From assembly GCA_032127265.1 (NCBI GenBank), contig JAQAZP010000019.1, positions 1 through 62,220 of the forward strand: a DNA stretch of 62,220 bases, given 5' to 3'. Both the position numbers and the translations under genes were made by a program. This document shows, piece after piece, positions 9,110 to 18,754 of the stretch (position 1 is the first letter of the stretch; every line of letters starts with the position of its first letter). The stretch is from JAQAZP01 sp032127265 (GTDB lineage: Bacteria; Acidobacteriota; JAQAZP01). The notes under the pieces were generated by a model. The model had not been told where the DNA came from and did no database searches. It worked only from the letters and a program-made list of their open reading frames with translations.

Positions 9110-11947
9110 TCAGTGGTCATCCAGGGCCCGGCGCACCGCACGGGCGATCTCGCGGATGGTGAACGGCTTGGGGAGGAAGTTGGTGCCCACCTCCAGGATG
9201 CCGTGACGGGCCACCACATCGTCGGTATAGCCGGACATGAAGAGCACCTTCAGATTCGGCTGCATCTCCTTGAGTGTGTTGAACAGATCCCGGCCGTTCA
9301 TCCGCGGCATGATCACGTCGGTGAGCAGCAGGTCCACCATCCCCTGGACATTGCGGCAGAGTTTCCTGGCGGTATCACCATCAGCAGCGGTGAGCACGCG
9401 GTAGCCCTGCTTTTCGAGAATCCGCACCGCCAGGGCGCGGACCATATCCTCGTCCTCCACCAGCAGTATGGTCTCCGATCCCCTCGGGTGTGCCGCCGCC
9501 GACGGTTCCAGGACCGCCTCCGCCTCGCCCTCCTCCCGGGGGAAATAGATCTTGAACGTGGTGCCGTTGTCGATCTCCGAGTAGACCGAGATATACCCTT
9601 CGCTCTGCTTGACGATGCCGTAGACCGTGGCCAGGCCCAGCCCGGTTCCCCGGTCCTTCTCCTTGGTGGAGAAGAAGGGCTCGAAGATCTTGCCCTGGGT
9701 CCCGGCATCCATGCCGGTGCCGTTGTCGCTGATGGCGATCATGGTGTAGTCCCCGGGAGGAATCTCTTCGTCCAGGGTTCGGTGGCTACTGTCACCGAGA
9801 GTGATGTTGGACGTCTCGATGGTCAGTTTTCCGCCGGAGGGCATGGCATCGCGGGCGTTGGTGGCCAGGTTGATCAGGATCTGGTCCACCTGTGCCGGGT
9901 CCATCCGCACCGGCCAGAGTTGGTCCAGCGGAACGAAGTTGAGCTCGATATCCTCACCGATGATCCGGCCGATCATCCGGTTGGCCCGGTCGATGGTCTT
10001 GTTCAGGTCGATCACCTTGGGGGTGATGATCTGCTTGCGGCTGGAGGCCAGCAGCTGGCGAGTCAGGGCCGCGGCGCGCTCCCCGGCCTGCTGGATCTCG
10101 GCCAAATCCCTGAGAATCGGATCGTGGGGTGAGATCTTGGACTGGATAAGTTCCGCGTAGCCGATGATCCCGGTGAGGATGTTGTTGAAGTCGTGGGCGA
10201 TGCCGCCGGCCAGCCGGCCAATGGCCTCCATTTTCATCGCCTGGCGGAGCTGGTCCTCCAGTTTTTCCTTTTCCGACTCGGCCAGCTTTCGCTCGGTGAT
10301 GTCTTCTCCTGAACTGAGGTGGCCGACCACGGTTCCGGATTCATCACGGATATCAGAATTCTGCCAGGCCACCATTCTTTCCGTTCCATCCCGGGTCAAC
10401 ACCAGGTTTTCATGGTATCGTCCCTCCTCGGTATCGCCGGCGAGCAGTCTCGCCGAGACGGCCATCACCTCGCTGCGCAGCCGTTCGGGCAGGAAGTGAT
10501 CGAACCAGACTTTGCCAAGGATTTCTTTTTCGGGGTAGCCCAGCACTTCGCGGCCCTTGCGGTTGATCATGGTCACCCGCGCTTCAGAATCCAGGGCGAT
10601 GAGCATCACGTCGGCGATATCGAGATAGGTCTGGGCCCTGTTGCGCTCATCGAGCAGGGCCCCCTCGGCGGCTTTGCGACGGGTGATGTCGAGGATGTTC
10701 CCCATGAATGCCGGTTGGCCGCCGATGTTGATCAGCTTGACCATCACTTCGACCCAGACCGTGGTGCCATGCACATCGACGAGGCGGGTGGAATACTGGT
10801 CGGGAACTGCCTCGCCTTTCATCCGCCGTGTCACGTTACTGGTGACAAATTCCCGCTCATCAGGGTGGATATAGCCGAGAAACGGCTTCCCCAGGTACTC
10901 CTCGGGCCGGCCAGGGTCATAGCCCAGCATGCGGGCCAGGCCGGGGTTGACGTATACCAGTTTTCCGTCCTGGTGGATGAAGATCCCGGTGAGCGACTCG
11001 TCGAAAATCTGCCGGAACTGTTCCTCGCTTTCACGGAGTGCCACGGTGACCCGGCGGCGGTCCTCTTCGATGTCCATGTTGTGCATGGCAAAAGCGATGT
11101 CACCGGCCAGTTCGAGAAAGAGATTCTCCTCTTCTTCCACCTCGATGGCTTCCCTGATCAGCGATACTCCCAGGACGCCGTATGTTTTTCCGTCATGGGT
11201 CAGGCTGGTCACCATCCCCAGCCGGTCACCGAACCGGCCGCTGAGCGGGCAATCCTTGCAAACGGTGTCTCTGTTCTCGATTTGGACCACACCAGGCTGG
11301 TCCAGAGCCCGATCGAGGCAGAGCATGGTTTCCGCAGGGCTAGGGCTGTGTACAATCCGGTCCATCCTCGGATCGAGACTGGCTCCCGTTGTTTTTGTGA
11401 CCTGTCGCTGGCCGTCCACCAGGACGATCCAGGAATGGATGTATCCCCTGGTCTCCACCAGAGAATCGCAGGCACCCTGCAGCAGGCGGTCCTGGTCTTT
11501 TTCATTGACGATCAACTGGTTGATGTTGCGGATGGCCCGCAATACGTTGTTGAGATGCTTGAGCTTTCGTTCCATGCGGCCCTTGTACCGGGCCATTTCG
11601 ATGGTCGAGGCCAGTTCCTGTTCCTGGTAGGGTTTGATGATGTAGCCAAAGGGCTCGACGACTTTGGCCTTGTCCAGAATGGCGTCGTCGGAGTAGGCGG
11701 TGAGGAATATTACCGGGATGTCCAGTTGATCCCGGATTTTTGCCGCGGCCTCGATGCCGTTCGACTCTCCCTTGAGCATGATGTCCATCAGCACCAGGTC
11801 CGGCCGCAGTTCGGCCGCTTGTTGCACGGCCTCCTCAGCCGTGTCCACGACCTGGGGAACTGTGCAGCCCAATCCGATGAGACAGGCTTGCAGGTCTTTT
11901 CCGACGATCTTTTCATCTTCCACCACCAGGATGGTCGCCTTGCTCAT
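9110..11947 (-). CDS. Hybrid histidine kinase: REC-GAF-PAS-PAS-HisKA-HATPase-REC
   Basis: A soluble 945-residue signalling protein. The N-terminal receiver (residues 1-120) has LVLMDIMLKG. A GAF-like domain (about 145-295) contains a CKDCPLSGR cysteine cluster, and two PAS domains follow (about 310-430 and 440-565). The phospho-acceptor box is GGIAHDFNNILTGIIGYAEL, with HATPase motifs DNGTGMD and GTGLGLATVYG. The C-terminal receiver (about 825-940) has LLTDVIMPRMNG. There are no TM segments. The start is 3 bp after the stop of the upstream HisKA_2 kinase, so the two are one operon. The upstream membrane kinase may phosphorylate its N-terminal receiver, which is an inference. Confidence 0.93.
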   Translation of the reverse strand: MSKATILVVEDEKIVGKDLQACLIGLGCTVPQVVDTAEEAVQQAAELRPDLVLMDIMLKGESNGIEAAAKIRDQLDIPVIFLTAYSDDAILDKAKVVEPFGYIIKPYQEQELASTIEMARYKGRMERKLKHLNNVLRAIRNINQLIVNEKDQDRLLQGACDSLVETRGYIHSWIVLVDGQRQVTKTTGASLDPRMDRIVHSPSPAETMLCLDRALDQPGVVQIENRDTVCKDCPLSGRFGDRLGMVTSLTHDGKTYGVLGVSLIREAIEVEEEENLFLELAGDIAFAMHNMDIEEDRRRVTVALRESEEQFRQIFDESLTGIFIHQDGKLVYVNPGLARMLGYDPGRPEEYLGKPFLGYIHPDEREFVTSNVTRRMKGEAVPDQYSTRLVDVHGTTVWVEVMVKLINIGGQPAFMGNILDITRRKAAEGALLDERNRAQTYLDIADVMLIALDSEARVTMINRKGREVLGYPEKEILGKVWFDHFLPERLRSEVMAVSARLLAGDTEEGRYHENLVLTRDGTERMVAWQNSDIRDESGTVVGHLSSGEDITERKLAESEKEKLEDQLRQAMKMEAIGRLAGGIAHDFNNILTGIIGYAELIQSKISPHDPILRDLAEIQQAGERAAALTRQLLASSRKQIITPKVIDLNKTIDRANRMIGRIIGEDIELNFVPLDQLWPVRMDPAQVDQILINLATNARDAMPSGGKLTIETSNITLGDSSHRTLDEEIPPGDYTMIAISDNGTGMDAGTQGKIFEPFFSTKEKDRGTGLGLATVYGIVKQSEGYISVYSEIDNGTTFKIYFPREEGEAEAVLEPSAAAHPRGSETILLVEDEDMVRALAVRILEKQGYRVLTAADGDTARKLCRNVQGMVDLLLTDVIMPRMNGRDLFNTLKEMQPNLKVLFMSGYTDDVVARHGILEVGTNFLPKPFTIREIARAVRRALDDH

Positions 11948-11950
11948 GGT

Positions 11951-13291
11951 TCAGTCTCCGCTTGCCCTGAAGTGGATACGATATTCAGTGCCCCCTCCGG
12001 TCTGCTGCTCGATGCGACCCCCCAACTGGTCGACAAAGGTATTCACCAGTTCCAGGCCCAGCGATTCGGTATGGCGGAAATCGACTCCCTCGGGAAAGCC
12101 GATTCCGTCATCCGCCACCACCAGGAGCAGCTCTTCGCCCTCCGGTTGCAGCCGGACGGTGATCCGGCCCTTCTGGCCGTCGGGGAAGGCGTGCTTGAGT
12201 GCGTTGGAGATCAACTCATTGACAATCATACCGCAGGTGTTGGCCGTGGTGAGGTCCAGGGTGGCGCTGCCCGCCTCCAGTTCCAGCGACACCTGGTCAG
12301 ATGTCACCACGTAGACCCGGAACAGGTTGTCGGCGATGGAGTGGATATATTTCCCGGCGTCGATGTTCGCCAGGTCTTCGGACCGGTAAATCCGCTCATG
12401 GCTCAGGGCCATGGTGGCAATCCGGTTGTGGCAGCCAGCCAGTGCCGCGATGAGCTTCGGGTCCTTTTCACTTCGGCCCTGCAGGTTGAGGATGCTGGAG
12501 ATCACCTGAAGGTTGTTCTTCACCCGGTGATGGATTTCCCGGAGCAGCAGTTCCTTCTCGGCCAGTGATTTCATGATCTGCTCCTGGGATTTCTGCAGCG
12601 ATATCACCATCGGGTTGCCGATGCGGAGGAAGAGGAAGCTGCCGATGAAGATCAAGGCCAAGCCCACACCGATGGCCTGGAGACCGGCCCTGACAAAGGG
12701 GGCCCGGACCTCCCGCAGGTCGATCTTGGCCACGATGCCCAGGTCGAGCACGGCCACCGGCTCATGGGCCGCCAGCACCATCTCCCCGCGGTAATCCAGG
12801 CCCACCATGGTTCCTGATTCACCGCTGAGGGCCCGCCGCATCGGCTCGGCGAAATTGGAGTCAATGGAGATCGGCTCGGGGTTGTCCAGGTCGGAGTGAC
12901 GGTGGCTGAGCAAGAAGACGATCTGGTTCTCCTCGCGATGGGCGAGGGTGAACTCGCCCGACTCGCCGAACCCTTCAAACCGGCTGTGCGCTTCCCGGAT
13001 CTGGCTCAGGGTTGCGGAAAAGGCATCCCCCTCAAGAGCCTGGACGGAATTGTGCTGGTCATACATGGCCACTGACTCGATGATCCGGGCCCAGCTCCGG
13101 GCGGTTTCGGTGAGCCGTTCCGCCTCCTCTTCGAACGCCGTGTTATACAGGGTGGTGATGGTAACCCCAGTGACCACGCTCACGATTACCGTCAGGGTGA
13201 GGATCAGCAGCAGAATGCGGAACTTTCCTTGCATGGAGCGGCCAGGATGCGGAGCGATGTCCAAGTTGAAAATTCTCTGCCTTTTACTCAA
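11951..13291 (-). CDS. Membrane sensor kinase with HisKA_2 phospho-acceptor domain
   Basis: About 446 residues. TM1 (about 25-45) begins after MQGKFRILLLILTLT, an extracytoplasmic sensor follows (about 46-195), and TM2 lies at about 200-222 (GVGLALIFIGSFLFLRI). The catalytic part has LLREIHHRVKNNLQVISSIL (HisKA_2 phospho-acceptor His), then an HATPase (ELISNALKHAFP, VADDGIGFPEG). The frame opens with TTG at 13291 without a clear ribosome site; ATG 13234 (MQGKFR) is an equally good start right at TM1. It is cotranscribed with the hybrid kinase at 9110-11947 and divergent from the VCBS protein gene. Confidence 0.9.
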   Translation of the reverse strand: MSKRQRIFNLDIAPHPGRSMQGKFRILLLILTLTVIVSVVTGVTITTLYNTAFEEEAERLTETARSWARIIESVAMYDQHNSVQALEGDAFSATLSQIREAHSRFEGFGESGEFTLAHREENQIVFLLSHRHSDLDNPEPISIDSNFAEPMRRALSGESGTMVGLDYRGEMVLAAHEPVAVLDLGIVAKIDLREVRAPFVRAGLQAIGVGLALIFIGSFLFLRIGNPMVISLQKSQEQIMKSLAEKELLLREIHHRVKNNLQVISSILNLQGRSEKDPKLIAALAGCHNRIATMALSHERIYRSEDLANIDAGKYIHSIADNLFRVYVVTSDQVSLELEAGSATLDLTTANTCGMIVNELISNALKHAFPDGQKGRITVRLQPEGEELLLVVADDGIGFPEGVDFRHTESLGLELVNTFVDQLGGRIEQQTGGGTEYRIHFRASGD

Positions 13292-13460
13292 CGGGATAAG
13301 TTAAGTGGAATATTAGTATTAATCGGAAAAATATATATATTGATGGCAGGGAATTCAAGATTTCCCGTGCTCGTGATAGAATCTTCCCAGCCTTGCCCCA
13401 GTGAATTGCCGGCCGGAGTTGTTCCCGCGATGCCGGCAGCCAGCCAACCGGAGGTTCCCC

Positions 13461-15284
13461 ATGATCTGCACTGCCACTCGATTCGGCCGGGTGTATTCCG
13501 TCCCCCAGCCGCTCACGGCTCTGTTGCTCGTCACCTGCTGCGTGTTCCTGCCAGCGGCTGGTCCGGCTCAGGCACAGGTCCCGTACGGGGCGAGTCCGGC
13601 CTGGGTTTCCTCGGACACCCAGGTCTCCACCGGTGCGGCACTGGCCGACCTGAACCGTGACGGCTGGTCCGACCTGGTGGTGGCCAACGGCAACGACATC
13701 TACCGCCAGCGCCTGGTGGTCTACTACAATCAGGGCGACGGCACATTTCCCGATACCCCTGACTGGCAGTCCAGCGATATCGACTATCACGGCCACCTTT
13801 CGGTGGGTGACGTCACCGGCGACGGTTGGCCCGACGTGGCGGTGTCCGTCTATATCGGTACCGCCGGCTTCAGTCAGGACGGACGGGTAAAGCTCTACGT
13901 CAATGACGGGACAGGAACCCTGGGCACTACGCCGGCCTGGACGGCCCTGCAGGATGTCTACACCTTCCGTTGTGCCCTTGGTGACATGGACAACGACGGC
14001 GATCTGGACCTGGCGGTGGCCTGCGGCGAGTCCTACTACAACCGTCCCCGCGCCAACCGGGTCTTTCGCAACAGCGGCGGAATGCTTGAGCCGATCCCGG
14101 TCTGGCTGTCAGATGAAATCGACGCCAGCTACGACGTCTCCTGGGCTGACGTGGACAATGACGGCGACCTCGACCTTGCCTTCTGCAACTCCGGCGGCCC
14201 CAACCGGGTCTACACCAACAATTCCGGGGTGCTGGAAACCACGGCCGGCTGGAGCTCCACCGACGTCTCCCTGGATGCCAACACCCTGGCCTGGGGGGAT
14301 GTAACCGGCGACGGCTGGCTCGATCTGGCGGTGGCCGACAACAACCAGCTCGGCGGCAGCGGCCGGTTCAAGCTCTATGTGAACAATGGTGCCGGTACCC
14401 TGGGGACGATCCCGGCCTGGACCTCCAGCGAGAGCGGATACGGCTCTTCGGTGGCCTTCAGCGATGCCGACGATGATGGTGACCTGGACCTTTTTTCGGG
14501 GCAGTGGTGGGGGCCGGTCAGGGTGCACGAGAACCAGGGCGGCACACTCACTTCCTCGGCGGTCTGGACCGCCGCAACCGGCAGCGTGGTGGAGCGGATC
14601 TGCTTTGCCGACACCGACCGGGACGATCTTCGGCAAACCACGGCCGTTTTCGACGGGACCGCCGGGCAGACGCTCTTCACTTTTCCCCGGCGGCCCCTGG
14701 AATCCATCGACCAGGTTGAAGTTGGGGGCAGCCCTCTGGTGAGCGGAGACTACTGTTTCGACCTGGAGAACGGCTGGCTCAGCCTGGCTGCCGACCCAGG
14801 CGGTTCGACGGTTGCCGTCACCTACACCTGGTCCTTCGACCAGGAGATGGCGGTGAGCAACTGGGACAGCGATGACGGCAACTATCTCTTTGCCAATGGC
14901 GGCACATCTTCCACCTCGACCCTGGAAGCCCGTCTCGCCGTGACTCCTGACAGCGGCCAGGTGCCCTTTACGGCCAACTTCAGTGTCTCTCTGGCCAACA
15001 CCTACCCCGGCCAGATCCGCCGTCTCGCCGGGCGGATCAATGTCGCCCTGGCCAACGGCAGCTCCGTCAGCTCCTGGCGGGCGGGCTTCACCAATGTTGC
15101 TCCGGGCGGCCTGTTCGCCAGTTCCTGGAACCAGACCATCCCGGCTGTCGGTTCGCTGGTCGGGCTCAACATCTTCACCCTGGCGGCCGAGGACGTGACA
15201 CCGGCGCCATACAACCAGCCGCCCTACCCGGCGGCCGGCGGCACCGCCGCGGCCAGCGCCGAACTGACGGCCACCACACCCTGA
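13461..15284 (+). CDS. Secreted VCBS/FG-GAP propeller protein with B-type C-terminal module
   Basis: 607 residues. The start is ATG 13461, four bases after GGAGG; a signal peptide ends near PAQA (residue about 38). Residues about 40-400 contain VCBS/FG-GAP repeats with calcium-binding loops (DLNRDGWSDLVVANGND, DVTGDGWPDVAVS, DMDNDGDLDLAVACG, DVDNDGDLDLAFCNSG). A beta-rich linker follows (about 400-488). Residues 489-607 are the B module with DVTPAPYNQPPYPAAG. The role is unknown; it is likely an extracellular calcium-stabilised propeller for binding. Its N-terminal 480 residues are nearly repeated by the next gene, which carries another C-terminus. The stop at 15284 and the next start at 15383 suggest one transcript. 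Confidence 0.9.
   Translation: MICTATRFGRVYSVPQPLTALLLVTCCVFLPAAGPAQAQVPYGASPAWVSSDTQVSTGAALADLNRDGWSDLVVANGNDIYRQRLVVYYNQGDGTFPDTPDWQSSDIDYHGHLSVGDVTGDGWPDVAVSVYIGTAGFSQDGRVKLYVNDGTGTLGTTPAWTALQDVYTFRCALGDMDNDGDLDLAVACGESYYNRPRANRVFRNSGGMLEPIPVWLSDEIDASYDVSWADVDNDGDLDLAFCNSGGPNRVYTNNSGVLETTAGWSSTDVSLDANTLAWGDVTGDGWLDLAVADNNQLGGSGRFKLYVNNGAGTLGTIPAWTSSESGYGSSVAFSDADDDGDLDLFSGQWWGPVRVHENQGGTLTSSAVWTAATGSVVERICFADTDRDDLRQTTAVFDGTAGQTLFTFPRRPLESIDQVEVGGSPLVSGDYCFDLENGWLSLAADPGGSTVAVTYTWSFDQEMAVSNWDSDDGNYLFANGGTSSTSTLEARLAVTPDSGQVPFTANFSVSLANTYPGQIRRLAGRINVALANGSSVSSWRAGFTNVAPGGLFASSWNQTIPAVGSLVGLNIFTLAAEDVTPAPYNQPPYPAAGGTAAASAELTATTP
14925..15281 (+). repeat. B-type C-terminal module (119 aa) in VCBS protein 1
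   Basis: A beta-rich domain opening EARLAVTPDSGQVPFTANFS. It has a central W-R-x-G-F motif (SSWRAGFTNVAPGG) and closes DVTPAPYNQPPYPAAG. Related modules end the beta-helix protein (47924-48295) and the pseudogene at 18755-19357. Confidence 0.7.
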
Positions 15285-15382
15285 TCCGGCGCGAGTTGGA
15301 GTGGGTGTGATATATTTTCAGTGACTTGTCTTGCTCATTCCGCGGGAGGTGTGCGCCCCGTCCCGAACGCCCGGAGGATGTG

Positions 15383-17833
15383 ATGAACCGTGACCCCTCA
15401 GCTTCCACACGTTTCCGCGCGGCCCTGATTTCGGGCGGCGTCAAGATGCTGTTACTGCTGGTTGTCCTGGCCTGCGCGCCAGGCCTTTTTGCCGCTGGTT
15501 TGCCTTATGACAGCACTCCGGACTGGGTCTCCTCGGACACCGAGGTTTCCACCGGCGCGGCGCTGACCGACCTGAACCGGGACGGCTTTCCCGACCTGGT
15601 GGTGGCCAACGGCAACGATATCTACCGCCAGCGCCTGGTGGTCTACTACAACCAGCAGGACGGGACGTTTCCGGACAACCCCGACTGGCAGTCCGACGAC
15701 ATCGATTACCACGGGCACCTCACCGTGGGCGATGTCAACAATGACGGCTGGCCCGATGTGGCCGTCTCGGTCTACATCGGTGCCGCCGGGTTCAGCGAGG
15801 ATGGCAAGGTCAAGCTGTATATGAACAATGGTATCGGCGTGCTGGAAACATCGCCGTCCTGGACGGCGGACCAGGACGTCTACACCTTCCGCTGCGCCTT
15901 TGGCGACATGGACAACGACGGCGACCTCGACCTAGCGGTGGCCTGCGGTGAATCGTATAACAACCGTCCACGATACAACCGGGTCTTCCGCAACAGCGGC
16001 GGCATGCTGGAGACCGCACCGGCCTGGCTCTCCGACGAACTGGATTCCAGTTACGACGTCTCCTGGGCCGACGTGGACCGGGACGGCGATCTCGATCTGG
16101 CCTTCTGCAACTCCGGCGACCCCAACCGGGTCTACTACAACGACGGCGGCATGCTGGCCACCAGCGCCGGCTGGAGTTCGGCCGACACCGCCGAGCAGGA
16201 TGCCAACACCCTGGCCTGGGGTGACGTGACCGGCGACGGCTGGCCGGATCTGGCGGTGGCCGACAACAACCAGCTGGGGGGCAGCGGCCGGTTCAAACTC
16301 TATGTGAACAATGGTTCCGGGAACCTGGGCACCACCCCGGGCTGGACCTCCAGCGAGGGCGGGTACGGTTCCTCGGTGGCCTTCAGTGATGTGGACAACG
16401 ATGGCGACCTCGACCTCTTCTCCGGCCAGTGGTGGGGGCCGGTGCGGGTGCACCAGAACGAGGGCGGAACGCTGAGCGCTTCGGCGGTCTGGGCCTCCAC
16501 CACCGGCAGCGTCGTGGAACGGATCTGCTTCGGTGACGTGGACCAGGACGCGACGCTGGTGCATTCTTATGAGTTCGCCTCCACGCCCGGACGGACGCTG
16601 TATGATCTTCCCCACCGGCCCATTGAAAGCATCATCTCCGTCATCGTTGACGGTGTGGGAACCACCGGCTACTGCACCAGCCTCGAGGACGGATGGATCA
16701 GCCTGGCCGAGGATCCGCTGGGTGTCCAGGTTGTGGTGGTCTACGAGTGGTCCCGCGACCTGGAGATGGCTGTATCCAACTGGGACAGCTCCGTGGGCAA
16801 CTACCTCTTCATAAACAACGGGGCGGGCGAATACGTCGGCCTGATCCTCACCGGCCCGGGCCCCGGCCCGGACAACCCCACCGAAGTGCGCGGATACATC
16901 CCGGGTAATGGCCTGGTTTTCGCCTTTGATGCCTACGGGGTGGATAAATACGGAGTGAACGTCGCTTCCGGCCGCATCGATGGCGAGCCCGGAGACGAGA
17001 TCATCACCGGCCCGGGCCCGGGGGCGGTTTTTGGCCCGCAGGTGCGTGCCTTCACCAGCAGCGGCACGGCGGTGACCGGGGCGTCCTTCCTGGCCTACGG
17101 CACCAATCGCTGGGGCGTCAACGTCTCGGCCGGCGACCTGGACGGAGACGGCAGCGACGAGTTCGTCACCGGCGCCGGGCCGGGCGAGGTGTTCGGCCCC
17201 CATGTGCGTGCGTTCAGCTATGACAGCGGCACGATATCCTCGGTTCCGGGGGTGAGTTATTTCGCTTACGGCACTCCCAAGTGGGGCGTGAACGTCACCT
17301 GCGGGGACATCGACGGCGACGGCTTTGACGAGATCATCACCGGTGCCGGACCGGGCGCGGTATACGGCCCCCACGTAAGGGGCTGGAACGTGGACGGCGG
17401 CCCCGCGGTGTCGATTTCCGCAGTCAGTTTCCTGGCCTACGGCACCAACAAATACGGGGTCAACGTGGCCTGCGGCGACCTGGACGGTGACGGGATTGAC
17501 GAAATCATCACCGGTGCCGGACCTGGCGTGGTTTTCGGTCCCCACGTGCGGGGCTGGAATGTTGACGGCGGTACGGTTACACCGCTCCCGGGCATCAGTT
17601 TCTTTGCCTATGACACCAGCGAATACGGCGTGGAGGTGGGTGCCGGCGACCTGGACGGGGACCTCGTCGACGAGATCCTCACCGGTCAGGGGCCGGGGCC
17701 CGGCTTTACCGCCCGGGTCCGTGGCTGGGACTACGACGGCACGGCGATCAGCGCCATGGGTGAGGTGGATTTCCTGGCCTACCCGGCTTCGGAGGTCGGC
17801 TATGGCGCCAAAGTGGCCTTTCTCGAACAGTGA
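15383..17833 (+). CDS. Secreted VCBS/FG-GAP propeller protein with A-type C-terminal module
   Basis: 816 residues starting at ATG 15383 after GGAGG. The signal peptide ends near LFAAG. Residues about 40-480 match the preceding gene closely (same DLNRDGxxDLVVANGNDIYR start and the same blade order), so the two arose by tandem duplication. Residues 487-816 are the A module: six repeats with AYGTNKYGVNVACGDLDGDG loops and TGAGPGAVYGPHVRGW segments, ending GYGAKVAFLEQ. Both halves are predicted calcium-binding propellers, located outside the cell. The function is unknown; adhesion or matrix building is possible. The CDF gene starts 24 bp downstream. Confidence 0.9.
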   Translation: MNRDPSASTRFRAALISGGVKMLLLLVVLACAPGLFAAGLPYDSTPDWVSSDTEVSTGAALTDLNRDGFPDLVVANGNDIYRQRLVVYYNQQDGTFPDNPDWQSDDIDYHGHLTVGDVNNDGWPDVAVSVYIGAAGFSEDGKVKLYMNNGIGVLETSPSWTADQDVYTFRCAFGDMDNDGDLDLAVACGESYNNRPRYNRVFRNSGGMLETAPAWLSDELDSSYDVSWADVDRDGDLDLAFCNSGDPNRVYYNDGGMLATSAGWSSADTAEQDANTLAWGDVTGDGWPDLAVADNNQLGGSGRFKLYVNNGSGNLGTTPGWTSSEGGYGSSVAFSDVDNDGDLDLFSGQWWGPVRVHQNEGGTLSASAVWASTTGSVVERICFGDVDQDATLVHSYEFASTPGRTLYDLPHRPIESIISVIVDGVGTTGYCTSLEDGWISLAEDPLGVQVVVVYEWSRDLEMAVSNWDSSVGNYLFINNGAGEYVGLILTGPGPGPDNPTEVRGYIPGNGLVFAFDAYGVDKYGVNVASGRIDGEPGDEIITGPGPGAVFGPQVRAFTSSGTAVTGASFLAYGTNRWGVNVSAGDLDGDGSDEFVTGAGPGEVFGPHVRAFSYDSGTISSVPGVSYFAYGTPKWGVNVTCGDIDGDGFDEIITGAGPGAVYGPHVRGWNVDGGPAVSISAVSFLAYGTNKYGVNVACGDLDGDGIDEIITGAGPGVVFGPHVRGWNVDGGTVTPLPGISFFAYDTSEYGVEVGAGDLDGDLVDEILTGQGPGPGFTARVRGWDYDGTAISAMGEVDFLAYPASEVGYGAKVAFLEQ
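16841..17830 (+). repeat. A-type C-terminal FG-GAP-like module (330 aa) in VCBS protein 2
   Basis: Starts LILTGPGPGPDNPTEVRGY. It has five D-x-DGD-type loops and a sixth incomplete repeat that could close a propeller with the N-terminal strand. One of five copies in the window. Confidence 0.85.
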
Positions 17834-17857
17834 GCAGCCGCAGGTGATGGGACAGCT

Positions 17858-18748
17858 ATGAGCAGAGACGGTTCGGGAGACTGCGCCACCATCCGCCGGG
17901 TGACCCTGGTGGGTATGGTGGTGAACATCGTCCTCTCCGGCCTGAAGTTTTTTCTCGGTGTGGTGGGCCACAGCCAGGCCCTGGTGGCCGATGCCGCGCA
18001 CAGCCTCTCCGACCTGGGTACCGATCTGGCCCTGCTTCTGGGTGTTCGCTACTGGACCGCACCGGCTGACGACGACCATGCCTATGGCCATCACCGGATC
18101 GAGACCCTGGTCAGCGCGACCATTGGCCTCTTTCTCGCCGCCGCGGCTGCCGGTATCGGCTACCGCGCCCTGACCACCATTCACGAGGCGGTGTCGGAAA
18201 CACCTGGCTGGGGCGCCCTGGCCGGTGCCGTCGTTTCCATCGTGCTCAAGGAACTGCTCTACCACTGGACCCTGGCCGCCGGCCGGCATACCGGGTCGTC
18301 CGCCCTCGCGGCCAACGCCTGGCACCACCGCAGTGATGCCCTCAGCTCCATTCCCGTGGCCCTGGCCGTGGTGGTGGCGATCTACTTCCCCGGCTGGTCC
18401 TTCGTCGATCAGATCGCGGCCCTGCTGGTCACGGTCTTCCTGCTCCACGCCGCCTGGGGCATCCTCTTCGTGTCCTTCGGCGAGCTCACCGACCGCGGGG
18501 CGCCCTCCGAGGACCGCCGGCAGATCCTGGAGTTGAGCCGGGGCATCGAGGGCGTTCTCGATGTGCATGCCCTGCGCACCAGGCTCTCCGGAGGCGGGAT
18601 CCAGGTGGACCTCCATGTCCAGGTGCAGGCGAACCTGTCGGTGTTGGAGGGGCACGAGATCGCGCGGGTGGTGAAACGCCGTTTGATGGAGGACGGGCCG
18701 CGGGTGATGGACGTGGTGATCCACATCGAACCCTTCGAAGAGGACTAG
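17858..18748 (+). CDS. Cation diffusion facilitator (CDF) family metal efflux protein
   Basis: 296 residues. The CDF signature covers ALVADAAHSLSDLGTDLA in TM2 (HxxxD metal site) and ANAWHHRSDALSSIPVA in TM5 (second HxxxD). Six TM helices lie at about 15-215, and a cytoplasmic domain with the CDF ferredoxin-like fold lies at about 220-296 (VLDVHALRTRLSGGGIQVDL, ending DVVIHIEPFEED). It would export Zn2+, Fe2+, Mn2+ or similar by proton antiport at the inner membrane. The metal cannot be named with confidence. It is 24 bp after VCBS protein 2 and probably cotranscribed. The ribosome site is weak (TGGGAC). Confidence 0.93.
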   Translation: MSRDGSGDCATIRRVTLVGMVVNIVLSGLKFFLGVVGHSQALVADAAHSLSDLGTDLALLLGVRYWTAPADDDHAYGHHRIETLVSATIGLFLAAAAAGIGYRALTTIHEAVSETPGWGALAGAVVSIVLKELLYHWTLAAGRHTGSSALAANAWHHRSDALSSIPVALAVVVAIYFPGWSFVDQIAALLVTVFLLHAAWGILFVSFGELTDRGAPSEDRRQILELSRGIEGVLDVHALRTRLSGGGIQVDLHVQVQANLSVLEGHEIARVVKRRLMEDGPRVMDVVIHIEPFEED

Positions 18749-18754
18749 CCCGGA

